64,000 nt of DNA from Pomphorhynchus laevis (taxonomy: Eukaryota > Acanthocephala > Palaeacanthocephala > Echinorhynchida > Pomphorhynchidae): the NCBI GenBank assembly GCA_012934845.2, contig WNNJ02001810.1, forward strand, positions 116,640 through 180,639, in the 5' to 3' direction. The notes beneath the pieces are model-generated. The model made no database searches. It was not told the DNA's origin and saw nothing but the letters and a program-made list of their open reading frames with translations. Of the stretch, positions 21,713-33,179 are shown piece by piece. A program made the position numbers and the translations under genes. Position 1 is the first letter of the stretch, and each line of letters starts with the position of its first letter.

Positions 21713-22215
21713 CTCAGTTGATTCTGCATAATAGTTTTCAGATGTTTCGTGATTAAATTCAAATTCCGTAGTTCCTACTTTGTTAAGACCATTTGATGCT
21801 GCTAATTTCCCGATGAGGACATTATTAAGAATTGTACTTTCTCTTGACACCATATAGGCATCAATTCTATTTCCATTACAGTTTCTAATATAATCTGCGG
21901 ATTTTGATATTACAGATGGTAATTTACCAAATTTTTCTTCCAGTACCATTTCCATTCGTCTCCTCTTGTTTCTCAACATTGGCGGGGGTCGTTCTGTGAT
22001 ATCCTCGAAAGTTGATTCATTGTCGCCAAAATTATTAAAAAATTGATTTGTAAAATTTTCGTTCTCTTTATAGCAGCTAGCTCGTAAACTGACATGAGCA
22101 AGAATCGTTCTTCCGCAATCACAAAGAAATGTTGAGCCGCTGTTCAAACAAGTACATTTTGTCGATTTCACTTCTTCCCCCTTGCGTAGAATCGAACTCT
22201 GCTCATTTAAAGTAT
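21713..22215 (-). CDS. Internal exon of an unrecognised host-like gene
   Basis: A 503-bp open segment lies between a 3' splice site (TTTTTAAG ending at 22,216) and a 5' splice site (CTGAG then GTAATT at 21,712). It encodes 167 codons starting after a split codon: TLNEQSSILRKGEEVKS, a Cys-rich stretch CTCLNSGSTFLCDCGRTILA, an acidic linker, RNKRRRMEMVLEEKFGKLP and ESTILNNVLIGKLAASNGL. The phase (1 in, 0 out) matches the exon at 29,250-29,397. If the donor is not used, the frame ends six codons later. I do not recognise the family. The basic RNKRRRM could be a nuclear localisation signal. Confidence 0.45.
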
Positions 22216-23311
22216 CTTAAAAATAACGTTAAATTAATTTAAATTAATTTAATTAATAATATCGCGAATTTTTATCAAATTTTAATGCTTTAATGTATCT
22301 ATCATTTGACAATCAATAATTTACCTTTGAAATTTCATTTGCAAAAAATCTTTAATAAGTTAAATATTATTGTAATTTTTACATTTTTGTTATTGTGAAT
22401 TTAAAATACAATTTTAGATATTAAAAGACAAAGCAGACGCTATTTTGAGTGTAAAAATACAAGTAAAAACGAAAAAAGAATGAGGCCTATATATTGAAGT
22501 GGTAAAATATGTTAAGAAATAAGTAAAGTGTTTTAACGAACATATTGTTCCCCCATTTGTATAGTCTTTTACGTATCGGAACAATAATTCGTTTTCAGGG
22601 CAATATACTTTCCATGTCTTACTACCATCTCGTTACTTAGTCATTGTTTTACTACTAATTTTAAATTGTTAACGTTATGTAACTTTGTTCATGACCTAAA
22701 ATCATTTGATTTTAAATGTCTAATTTTAAATAGATTATAAGCTATTGTCTCTGTTTAATATATTTGTTATTCATGTAAAAACCGAGATATAAAATTAAAT
22801 CGCCTGCATGATATATTTTTCGAATTGTAAAAAATAAACATTTATGTTGAATTCGTTGTAAACATTTACGAGTTCTTCTCCTTTCTGGCATTTCAATGAG
22901 AAGACATTTAAATCTTAACATTTTAGATAAATGTTTAGATTATATCGAAATTTTAAGTTTTAATATTTTAATTGAAAATAATTATTTTTTTCTAATGAAT
23001 CAAGAATTTAACTCCGTATTATTTTCGCGTTGCCGTCTAAAGCACTGTTAAATCTAGTTATGACAACTCACAGTTTTACTACAACTCAATCAGTATACAA
23101 ACGACTCACATATAGACAGCAGTATCTCTTTAGCTCAAAGTTCTTCCACGGTCTGCTCAATCAATTTTATCAGTAATTGCTTTCGGATAAATTTTTTAAT
23201 TGCCTACCAATAGAAAATTATCTTCAGGCAATGGTTATAAGTTTAATAATGCAAAGCGATTATTTAATGCAAATGCATTGACTTAATGCAACGCGATTAG
23301 TATCCTTTTGT
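22216..23311. other. Presumed intron or intergenic AT-rich DNA
   Basis: Nothing was recognised apart from a weak plus-strand open segment after CAATTTTAG at 22,417. Confidence 0.35.
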
Positions 23312-24906
23312 TTATAGTCTTTGTTAAATATCCAAAAGGAATTAGATTGAGAAGATTTGTTTAGACGGATGAATGCAACAGGAGAGATGTCGTTGAAAAA
23401 GGATGATTTATCAGCAGGAACAAATAACAAGAGGATATATCTGAAGGCGGAAACATCATGGTCGAGACGTGTTTGGGAAATAAGGAAATGGAAGGAGTGA
23501 TATTAGTGACGATGATACAACGATCGCGATAAGGAAAGCGTTTTCGCAAAGGAGGACGAGTGAGGTGAGAGGGTTAGATCACGATAGGAGAGCTGGCAGT
23601 TGATGATTTGAAAGAATTTGGTTTGACGAGGGGAGACAAGGATAGGGATAATATAGATGGACGATAAGATAGAGAAGATGGACGGTCAAGGCAGATGTTG
23701 ATCCAGCGTGATCGGGCTAAAAGAACGATAAGTGAGCAATTCAAAAGAGCAAGGATTGAAAGGGGGAATGGTTTTGCAAAGAGACGCGGGGTGACGAGCG
23801 AATGCGGCAATGCCGCCATAATCGATGCCGTATGGAATTGAAGTGCCATGATTCGGTGAGGCAAAATATATCGATGGATTGTTTTGTGAATAGGTTGAGG
23901 ATTAGTTCGAATTTACGGAGAATAGATCGTGTTAAGGAGGCCGAGGCGAAAACCGTGTGTCGTGGTGATAGGGGTTAGCGGAGAATACTCATAGGGGAAA
24001 TGGAACGCTATCGAATTTTAAGGCGGGTGTGGAAAACTTGAAAATTTCTATCGTATTTCGGATGAAGAGAGATGTTTCGCTGTTTTCCTCGCGATGGCGT
24101 TTTTCGACGCGGGTAGAATAGAGTTGAGCGATTTCGGATGGAGTGTGATCGGGGAAAATGCGAGTGGCTGAATAGGAGATGAGTATATATCGTTGTCATA
24201 GGACAGAGGACGCGTGAGAGCGATGCTTGAAAGCAATTGTTAGGAGAGAGGCTGAGAAGGATTAGATTGAGAAGATTTGCTTAGGCGGATGAATGCGACA
24301 GAAGAGATGTCGTTGAAAAAGTATGGTTTATCCCCAGGAACATGATACGAGAAAACGGATCTGAATGGGAACATCGTGGTCGAGACGTGTATGTGAAGAT
24401 AAGGAGGTGGAAGGAGTGATATTAGTGACGATGACACAACGATCGCGAGAAGGAAAGCGTTTCCGTAAAGGAATACGAGTGACGTGAGTAGGTGACATCA
24501 CGATAGGAGACCTGGGAGTTGAGGATATGAAGGAAGTAGGTTCGACAGTTGGAAACGAAGGGGATATGGATAATATAGAGGGTGACAATCGATGTGATGA
24601 AAGGTTATGAGTGGAAAGATCGTGGATGTTGGTGGAGATGATTTTGATTGATGAATGTACGTTATTCAGAAACGATACAAAAGGGATTGGGCGGGTGTGT
24701 CGGGTTGTGAATATAACATGGGGTCGGAAGTTTATATGGTGACATGATTAGTGGTCGGAGTAAAGACATTGAAAACGACAGGGGTAGTTTGGGTGAACGT
24801 GTTGTAGGTTGATATGTGCTTATTGGATAGGCTGCAAGTTAGTTTGTGGGCACAAAACCCACATAGGAAGTCTAGGTTATAGTGTTTGATAAATATCCAG
24901 AAGGAA
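23312..24906 (-). mobile_element. L2-like LINE 5'-region fragments flanked by a ~31-bp direct repeat
   Basis: Minus-strand pieces match the L2 copy at 4.5-8.4 kb. ORF1 (RDRCVIVTNITPSTSL near 24,430; ASKNAIARKTAKH near 24,090) is followed by the start of the endonuclease frame, then a second ORF1 piece (RDRCIIVTNITPSISL near 23,530). No RT or 3' UTR is present. The flanks TTATAGTCTTTG...CCAAAAGGAAT (23,312-23,342) and TTATAGTGTTTG...CCAGAAGGAAT (24,877-24,906) are near-identical and look like a target duplication. Confidence 0.75.
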
Positions 24907-25925
24907 TAAAAAAAATAAAAAACAAAATAAAAAAATAGTATGGAAATTGTACATCTTCATTCTAAATAACGTGGTTGAAAACGCTTCACATTATTCTGTC
25001 AAATAGTATTATCCTTTTAAAAATCAATTTCTACTGTTCTCAATTTTAAACGACATTGAATGAGAACAACCAGCAAAATTTTACTTTTAAGAACCGAAAA
25101 TTATTTACATCCCTACACCGTCACTGTTATTTAAGTCGGGAATCCAAACTTAAACTTATGATTAACGTTTTAATATAATGAAATCAAAATTCTATTTTTT
25201 ATTTCTGACGATACTAGAACATTTGTACATGGAAATATCGAAAAAATTATATTTTTTATTTTAATATGCAAAATCGAGCTTTTATCACACATATGCTCAC
25301 GGAAAAGTAAAATCTCAGTAACTCTAATTACTCAATTGTCGATTCATATTTCGATGGAAGAAAACGCTTTTTTAAATTGGTTCATTTAAGTACATTATTT
25401 ATATTTTATGTGATGTTTGAACTGTGATGGAGCTTTTATCACACAATATGATCTATAAAGTGTACCTATGTTCATGATATGATATTTGTAGATGGATAAA
25501 TCATGAATTATCAATTCTGATTTTAATAATCAAAACTGTTTATACACTTTATACATATAGTATTTATAATTAATATTAACAAAATAAAAACAATGCAATT
25601 AGCCATTATATTAATCAAATGCAGTTAAAAAATACTAGTCCGTGTTACCACTACTTCTTAACTCAATCATTATATTGTAGATTAAATATAAATATAGATG
25701 CTAGCTCTTATTTTTATATTTATTCAATAATAAATATTACATTATATACACATAAATAAATTTGACTGAAAATTAAATGTTGGTTCTACTTTCATTTAGG
25801 AATATCGCAAATATTAAATATAAAATAAATATATTTAAATATTGACTGTAGAGAGAAACAGTAATTTATTGATGCTTTAATCTTCTCGACATTGTAATTT
25901 TTTGATCGCAGTAGCTCGTATATAT
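24907..25925. other. AT-rich DNA without recognised features
   Basis: No open frames or named repeats. The first 35 bp are A-rich. Confidence 0.4.
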
Positions 25926-25960
25926 AATCAGCATAAGTCATAGTATGACTTATGTTGATT
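25926..25960. repeat. 16-bp palindrome with one mismatch, 3-nt loop
   Basis: Arms AATCAGCATAAGTCAT and ATGACTTATGTTGATT, immediately upstream of a PLE tail. Confidence 0.8.
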
Positions 25961-25964
25961 AAGT

Positions 25965-26190
25965 CATAATAACAAGCCAGGAATAAGAGCTGAAACCTGA
26001 TAACATAGCAGTTCCTCCTGATGACCTATAATCTTTATTCTGATACATTGTATGTTATTTATTAATCAATTCATAAAAATTGACTTTTATTTTAAATTTA
26101 AAATTCAACTTGATTTAAATTATATGAAATTTTATAACAATTATTTATAATTATTTATTATCTAATTTTTAAATTTTGATTATTTAAAGA
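25965..26190 (+). repeat. PLE tail-only copy
   Basis: It contains GGAATAAGAGCTGAAACCTG, AACATAGCAGTTCCTCCTGA then TGACC, CTGATACATTGTATGTTATT and the T-rich end. No coding part is present. Confidence 0.75.
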
Positions 26191-26204
26191 TTTAAATTCA
26201 GTGC

Positions 26205-26330
26205 CTGTGTCTTGAAGATCCATTGAGTACTAGCGTCCGCTCACGTTGATGTTGGTGTTTAGATCGTGTTGAAACTGATTCACGACGATATTAGTACACT
26301 AGTTTGCAGACATGTTCAAGATTAAATATT
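26205..26330 (+). repeat. Dispersed ~130-bp repeat
   Basis: It is nearly identical to 61,313-61,450 (TCTTGAAGATCCATTGAGTA, GTTGATGTTGGTGTTTAGAT, GATATTAGTACACTAGTTTG) and related to the tandem copies at 1.67-2.1 kb. In both 26 kb and 61 kb it directly follows a PLE tail, so tail and repeat may be one larger unit. Confidence 0.75.
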
Positions 26331-26864
26331 TAATTTAATATTTAAATATATTAATTTTTTAATTATTTAAAGTGATAAATAAAAGCATCTTGTTAAAAGT
26401 ATTAGATAATTATTTATTATAATACATCATATGTGATCTATTAGTCAATTTAATCCAAATTGGCTTTTATTTTAAATTTTTACTTTATATAAATTATATT
26501 TAATATTATATCAATTATTTATTATTTATTATTTAATTATTAAATTTTAATTCAGCATTATTTTATATAATTAATTATTATAAAATTATCTCAGTTAGTA
26601 ATCGGATTAACTAAAATTAAACGAGAATTAAAAGAACTAAAATTAAAAGATGAATCAGTGAGTAATAAAACTTTATCAGATCCAGTAAATATATAAATAT
26701 ATAAATTAATTTTATATAATTAATATATAAATATTCAGTAGAAGAATGTGGATATTTATAATATGAACAAGTTTATTTGCTAATACAACATATAAATTAG
26801 ACATCACAATAAGGGTTAACATCTTTTGGTTTTATTTGTTATATGAAATACTAATTGTTTCAGA

Positions 26865-26995
26865 GGGTCATGCAGGGCGACCCTTTGAGTCCCACTTTAT
26901 TTGTGTTTTTCGTAGCGGATTTACCTCGTAAAATTTGTAGTTGTAGAAGCTTGATAACGACGTCATAATGTATACGGACGACCAGGTAACTGGTC
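26865..26995 (+). mobile_element. LINE reverse-transcriptase fragment
   Basis: A short frame reads VMQGDPLSPTLFVFFVADLP, the RT motif before the catalytic YADD box. A related MYTDDQ follows near 26,970 in another frame. It is about 130 bp of a non-LTR retrotransposon, clade not resolvable. Confidence 0.55.
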
Positions 26996-26999
26996 GTCA

Positions 27000-28200
27000 T
27001 GTTTCTACTTGACGACATCATTTTCTACAACAAGGCGACTTTATTTACAAGTAAAGAATGCAAATAAGAAATGTTTCCTTCTGATGATGTTTTAAGTTCA
27101 CTGAAGTATTAAACCACGTATTTACTAAGAAACATCATTTGTTAATGCAGTATTAAAAGTGACACTTTTAAAAATCCGTCAAATGAATCTCTTTTTGACA
27201 GGGATAGCAATGTTTGCTATTTCTGAAATAAATCTGAATTAAAATCGAGAAATTTTACATGATTTAATTGCATATGCATAATTAGATAATGGTTATTTTC
27301 AAAACTAACTGCATTCGTATTACAAAGAATTATTAACTTTATAAACTAAAAGAAATTCAAAAATTAGAAATAAATATTTGCTTTATGAATTAAACAAAAT
27401 TTAAAATATTTGTAATAATATTAATCTGAGTTATATTTTACAATTTCACTAGCGATATGGAGAATCAACAGAAACAATATGTTTATTAATATTAATGAAT
27501 AATAATTTATAAATTAAACCAATAATATTCAACAATTAACATATCTTTCTTTTAATACATATTTCCTATAGTGTTAACAACGAACAACATCATTTATCGC
27601 TTGTGAGTGTTACAATCAATATTTGAAACTAATAGAACACAAATAAATTATTCAAAGTAAATCATCATCTTTTAAATAAAACAAACTTTATGCGAAACTA
27701 CGATGAAAATTTTATATGAGCTTATTCGTCGAAATCTTATCAACAAACATCTTATGTTGTTTCCTGTAGCGCTACAACATACAACTTATAAAAATATTTA
27801 TTTTATAAATCACCGAATAAGAACTTTTTTGTGCGAAATAAATATATTTTACTTTTAGCGAAATAAATTTTTATTTTAAAATATTCTCACCGAGAATATT
27901 GAGATTGCTATAATTTAATTGTTGAACACCACCTTATTACTATTTCCAGAGCGGAAATAGTAATATGTCAGCAACAGTAATTGAAAACAAAATTTAGTAG
28001 TGCGTGGCAATTTATTACAGTTATATATTATACATTTAGTATACATAAATGTATAATATATACCTGTTTCGATTTGCTATTTCATATCTTGAACAAAATA
28101 GGTTGCTAGTTTCTATTTTGTTTTAAGATTGGTTTTGTTTTTAAATTTAATTTTTTGTTACTTTAAATTACTTTAATTTATTAATAAATAATTATTAACT
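27000..28200. other. AT-rich DNA; one perfect palindrome
   Basis: A 13-bp perfect palindrome (TATTACTATTTCC, 5-nt loop) lies at 27,935-27,965. Nothing else was recognised. Confidence 0.45.
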
Positions 28201-28202
28201 CA

Positions 28203-28375
28203 TCGGAGAAAGATTACATATTGCAATATCATCCGAGATTACACCAAAATATCGAATGAATCCATTCCAGGAGCATAAAAATGCATTTTCGGAATATACA
28301 ATTTTGGATTCATTAGACAGTCTTAAGTTACCAGTCAACTGCATGAATGCAAATTGTAGCCCCTTATCGTGATGC
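28203..28375 (+). mobile_element. Possible LINE endonuclease-linker fragment
   Basis: A 57-codon frame reads LIGERLHIAISSEITP, later YTILDSLDSLKLPVNCMNAN. The ...LPVNCMNANC pattern resembles the linker found after the endonuclease in some LINE polyproteins. The identification is weak; it could be an exon. Confidence 0.25.
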
Positions 28376-29243
28376 TAAAAATATTAATATTGTTTGCTAT
28401 TAATGTTATTTAATTGTACCAATACTAACTGTAGCCATTCATCATGAATGTTACCCATTTTGAATGTTATTTAATCATAAGTGTGAGTTACCTATATTTT
28501 TCTTTAATTTTTTTCAGTCAAACAATCTGACTTTTTTCAAGTTGGATAAAACATCTAAATAATTTATACTTTTAATTGAATATTTTAAATTAAAATGTTA
28601 TTTCCGTAAACAAAAGTTAATATGAAAATACTATTTAACAGATACTATTTTAATATTTTTTTACTATTTTCCTATAATGTAAAATAGTGTCGATAAAATT
28701 AGATTTATATAAATGCTATTAGAATATTTGTGATTTAAAAATAGAAACTACGCGTTTGCATTAAAGTTATTTTTGTCTGGACTGCCTTGTAAATAATTTA
28801 AAACCTTCAATTAAGAAATTGAAAATAGAGCTAACAATAAAATTTAAATTTTTAAAAATAATGAATAATCACTTAATAATTATTTTAAATGCTGAATAAC
28901 AAAGTGATTTACGAATTCATTATTTGTATGAAACTAAAAATGTCTCATTATTAAATGAGACAATTTAAATGCATTTAGTGATTCTATTAATTATATAATT
29001 CAGAAACTATGCCTTTACATTCAGTATTTTGTTTTATCATGAATTTATATGATATTGTTAACAATTTGAAACTTCCAATTTAGAAATAGAACACAGTGAT
29101 TAATAATTTAGTGATTTTCAATGCATCAAGCGGTTCAGTCCGATTCTCGCATAGAATGCACTACTCATCGCTAACTTTGTTGCTGTTTATACTTTGATCG
29201 ACAAAGTTACGTTCGCTACAATTCTATATAATTGATATTAAAA
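28376..29243. other. AT-rich DNA, nothing recognised
   Basis: No supported features. Confidence 0.4.
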
Positions 29244-29249
29244 CTTACT

Positions 29250-29397
29250 TAAAACATTGAATCCTGATTGCTGATATTCGAGAACGCGATCCTTTAGCCA
29301 ATTCATTATCTTATCCAGTTGACTGATTTTGGTTTGCTTAATCAGATCAGCAACTCTTATCTTTAGTTCCTCAGCATCCATTTTTCCAGATAATTTC
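29250..29397 (-). CDS. First coding exon of an unrecognised host-like gene
   Basis: ATG at 29,382 in a good context (GGAAAAATGG) opens 44 codons: MDAEELKIRVADLIKQ, TKISQLDKIMNWLKDRVLEY, QQSGFNVL. The exon ends at 29,250 before GTAAGT, a consensus donor. An in-frame TAG lies upstream, and ATATTTAG just before 29,397 could be a 3' splice site, placing the start in a second or later exon. Joining to the exon at 21,713-22,215 keeps the frame and gives NVL-N-TLNEQ across the junction. The peptide is predicted amphipathic-helical with charged heptads. I do not recognise the family. Confidence 0.45.
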
Positions 29398-30059
29398 TAA
29401 ATATTAAAATAACAGGAACTTTATATATATACCAAATGCATATCTAAAATTAATGCAATAGAGAAACTATTAACTTATAAGCAGAATGAGACAACAATAT
29501 TAATTGTACGTTAATTCTACACGTTAGGAGGAAGCAAATTTGCACTTCTACATATATATATATATATCTGTCAAGGATACCTTCTGTCTCTAAATTCATT
29601 ATCTTTTCACAGCTTTACTTATTATCTTCACAGTTGACAATATTCTCAAATCGAGTCTTGAAAATGCCACACATTAAATTTTCAAAACTTCAAAACTCCT
29701 GAAAAAATCACGAACGATAAATATGAGGATTGGTACTCTGCCTATGTCCCCATGAACCCGGATTTTACCGCATAACAAAATTAGCTACAAAAAGAAAGGT
29801 AAGAGAGCTACTACCCTATACAGTTTAAAAAGCAGCTGCGTTTTTTATTTTCAAATATCTCTCTATCGTGACATATTTTGTACATGATTTGTTGTCTTGA
29901 CTTTTTTTACAAAACAATGACACTTTAAAAATATATAATCATTGTGTGCACATCAGTGTAATAGCTTATACAAGGACAATGAAGTACAAATAAAAGAAAA
30001 ATGATGTATAAAAATGACGTTACATCGCTGCTCTACAACAAATATAATGGCCAACTTAC

Positions 30060-30290
30060 CAACTGGTTGTTTTTACTTGTTTTTAACGATATTTACAGGT
30101 ACAATATATATTGTTGAGTTGCGATTGTCGTACAGTTTTATTGTAAACTGAATCAAGGCTAAAGAAGTTACTTTTGAATTGGTCTTCTTCTGCCACTGTT
30201 GTTGTTGATTGTAGAAATCGCGTAATTTACGTAGATGATTGAATAAACTAGGCTGTGGAGAGGGTTGCAAAAGAGGGTTTGCTCTACCTG
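30060..30290 (-). other. Possible upstream (5' UTR or coding) exon
   Basis: It starts after AATACAGAG (30,291) and ends before GTAAGT at 30,059. One frame is open for 72 codons (QPSPQPSLFNHLRKLRDFYN, then a Gln run) but stops at 30,073, short of the donor, so if the donor is used the exon is non-coding. It lies 5' of the ATG exon at 29,382 on the same strand. Confidence 0.3.
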
Positions 30291-30784
30291 CTCTGTATTA
30301 TCTCCAAAACACTAAATACATTACCGGTAAACAGTCAACGATTCGTTTATCTCCACTAAACTGTCTAAAAGGATTTGTGTGATTAGCAAGACAGTCGACG
30401 TTGGTAATTCAGGGTAAAAATACTGAATTAGGTAAAGTGGATTGTTGGTAAATACGCTTGGTGATATTAACGAACAAAATGAGAATGTGGTCTTTTAGTA
30501 ATGCCAGACCAGAGATGTATTGCTGCTGGCGATGTATTATGTTGGCTTCAACACATGGGTTGTATTGAAAGTTGTGAGAAATTCAGTAAATGCTTTGTAT
30601 ACGATAGAAGAGAATTATTAGTATAGAGAAGAGGAACTAGGCACGTAATCAGTTATACTGCATTAGGTTTTTATTTACCGTTACTACTCAACCACCGTTG
30701 TTAGACTTTTATAATGTTCTCTCTCACTCACTGTTTGTATGTTACTCTCGTACGAAAAAAATTCTGTTTTCTTTGTACAATTTG

Positions 30785-31010
30785 CTGTTTTTTTTGAACA
30801 ACGCGTTATTTTGCAACGAATAAATTTTGTTAAAAAACAAAAGCTTATATTGTAAAGTGTTTCCTAAAATTCTAAAATCTACCAATGAACGGTGTAATAG
30901 TTGAAGATAGAGAGAGGTTGCGTCATCTTCATTTTTTATCGACACACTTAATTACTTCATTTTTTAAAAAGCTTTTTAAGTTTAAATTATCTCAATTTTT
31001 AATACATCAT
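30785..31010. repeat. Second copy of the 21.5-kb segment
   Basis: Same block order as 21,520-21,712. Homology extends through AAATTATCTCAATT, the equivalent of the donor region of the exon at 21,713, and then stops. Confidence 0.6.
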
Positions 31011-31039
31011 GTATTTACTCCATCGTGCAGTTAACTTAC

Positions 31040-31072
31040 CTAACGGATTGTTTTGTCGAATGCGTTTAACAT
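31040..31072 (-). other. Candidate micro-exon
   Basis: The 33-bp segment between CATTTCAAG and GTAAGT reads VKRIRQNNPL in phase 1. The donor is a perfect consensus and the acceptor is plausible. It may belong to the minus-strand transcription unit that includes 30,060-30,290 and 29,250-29,397. Confidence 0.3.
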
Positions 31073-31623
31073 CTTGAAATGATTTAAAAACAGAGAAATG
31101 GTTTAGTGTCAAAAGACTTGAAAATATTATTTTAAGGCAAAGTAGAATTTTAATCCAGTGTCAGTGCAAATAAAGCAAATATTAAATATTAAAAATACAC
31201 ATCCGAAATTACATAATTTGGATAATACTTTAAGAACAAGCACTAAACCATTTAGGTAAACACTAATTCGTTGTACGATCGGTAAGTATATCTAATCTCA
31301 ATTTGCTAAATTATCAATAAACACGTGAAACTATATATTAGATAAATTTAGATAAATCACCAGATTGAGTTTTTTGGATTTTTAAAATATCCAAATATAT
31401 ATTTTCAATTGACTATTTGTATTGTTGATAATCGATTAAGTTTCAACAAAATTGCTAACTTTATTTCAGTCAATCAATAATTGACTTAAATTGACTGAAC
31501 GTCTAGTGTTCACTGGCGGATCTTGTAAGCTATAACTAATAAATTATCAACAATGCAAACGACGTGAATTAACAATTAATGTAAGTATCTCAATTCGTAC
31601 CACATATTTTGTGATTTTAATAC

Positions 31624-31657
31624 CTTTAGACTTAAAATGAAAATTTTAAGTCTAAAG
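31624..31657. repeat. Perfect 15-bp palindrome, 4-nt loop
   Basis: Arms CTTTAGACTTAAAAT and its reverse complement. Confidence 0.85.
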
Positions 31658-31784
31658 AATAATTTTATGTCCATTTTTAAAGAATTAACATTATTTTATT
31701 CACTTATTTAATAATTTTGTTTTTATTGCTGTTAGATCAATTAATCAATTACTCTTTTCGATAGAAATTATAATATTAAAAATA

Positions 31785-31995
31785 TAACTTTTTTATTGTG
31801 AACCATCCCCGAGAATACAAGAAGAACTTTATTTAGATATTTCAACTGTGAAATACAGTCGAAATATCTAAATACAGTCGAAATATCTAAATACAGTCGA
31901 AATATCTAAATACAGTCGAAATATCTAAATACAGTCGAAATATCTAAATAAAGTTCTTGTATTCTCGGGGATGGTTCGCAATGAAAAAAAGTTAC
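31785..31995. mobile_element. Palindromic MITE-like element with an internal 19-bp array
   Basis: Long inverted arms (about 60 bp) read TAACTTTTTTATTGTGAACC, ATCCCCGAGAATACAAG and TTTATTTAGATATTTC inwards on the left, and the inverse on the right. The core is five perfect copies of a 19-bp unit (TACAGTCGAAATATCTAAA, 31,854-31,947). The unit contains the inner end of the arm, so the array grew from the terminus. Single-ended relatives lie at 3.48-3.6 and 60.31-60.43 kb. Confidence 0.8.
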
Positions 31996-32516
31996 TTTTG
32001 ACCCGAAAGCAATTCTCAACGATTTAAAAATATGTTATTTTAAAACATTTTAAATTGTCAAAATAAATTTTAAGCAAATAATGTTAAATAGAAATTAATC
32101 ATGTCAACAATTGACAAATGTTTGTTGTTTTTCTCTCAAATGAGAAATATCGTCCGGTTTAAGAAATATGAGAAATATCATACAGCTCGAATAGCAAAAG
32201 TACTAACATCTATAATTGAATAGCAGATATCCTAATATCTGGAAGAAAAATGTTATAATAAAAATTTTATAATAAATATTAATTATATAATAATTAATGA
32301 ATAAAAAAGCCTTGTATGAAAGATAGTAGCATAAATTTTGTAATATACATAATATATTAATATTACATAATATAATATAACGTCATATAAATTCTGATAA
32401 ATTTTATAACTTTTATGCTTTCTAAATTGATTTATTATAAAATAAATATAAAGGTTTTGGGCGAACCTCTGTGTTATCAAGAAAAAATATTGTTGTAAAA
32501 TATTTACGTTAATACA

Positions 32517-32623
32517 TTGGACAAAATATAAAGTGTGGTCCGACATTGACAATTCTAAATCGCTAATAAGATATATCAAATGTGGATGAACCATTGAGTA
32601 AATCAGCAGTCTAATAAAATCAG
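32517..32623 (+). repeat. ~105-bp direct repeat, copy 1
   Basis: It matches 33,950-34,055 almost exactly (AAATATAAAGTGTGGTCCGA, AAATGTGGATGAACCATTGA). Confidence 0.85.
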
Positions 32624-33175
32624 CATTTATCATAAACTGTGGTTTCAAGCAGTTATCGCAGTTTTATTGGTTATATATAAAGGAAAATCCACAATCCGAA
32701 AGAAAAACAATCTGTAAAAGAAAATTCACAATCCGAAAGAAAAACAATATATTTTTTATAAAAAACAATATAAGATATAACCAATATTAACCAATATGTT
32801 GCATCTATGGGGGACGTAAATATGACTGTAGAACGTATTGAAGATTCTTTTTATCAACTTGATTAAATTTGAAACTTTTTCATGAACTAGATTACTTTAA
32901 AATGAAATTGATAGAAAATCTCCAAGAAATATAAACTGTCGTAATTAACTACAAGGTAAATGCAATCCTCATTAAAAATAGCGGTTTTCCATAGAACCGC
33001 TATTAATATACTTAATCCTGAAAATTTAGATGATTCTAGCTTATGGTGTAAATACATGAATCTCCAATGTATACACATGAAATCTCTCTCACACATCATT
33101 ACTACTTTAATCATTTTTAACTTGGATCATTTTACCTTTCAATTTAATATAATTTTATAAAATAAGTGCATCCAA
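32624..33175. other. AT-rich DNA, nothing recognised
   Basis: No supported features. Confidence 0.35.
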
Positions 33176-33179
33176 TTTC

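Noticed and set aside
30742-30945. 67-codon minus-strand frame (Leu/Asn-rich)
   Set aside because: It lies in the block duplicated at 21.5 kb, where the equivalent sequence is not open. Treated as chance.
31854-31947. CRISPR-like array
   Set aside because: The 19-bp units are directly abutting without spacers, inside an inverted-repeat element in a eukaryotic context.
32283-32648. 121-codon minus-strand frame rich in Tyr and Ile
   Set aside because: The composition is what random AT-rich DNA gives, and no motif or conservation is visible.
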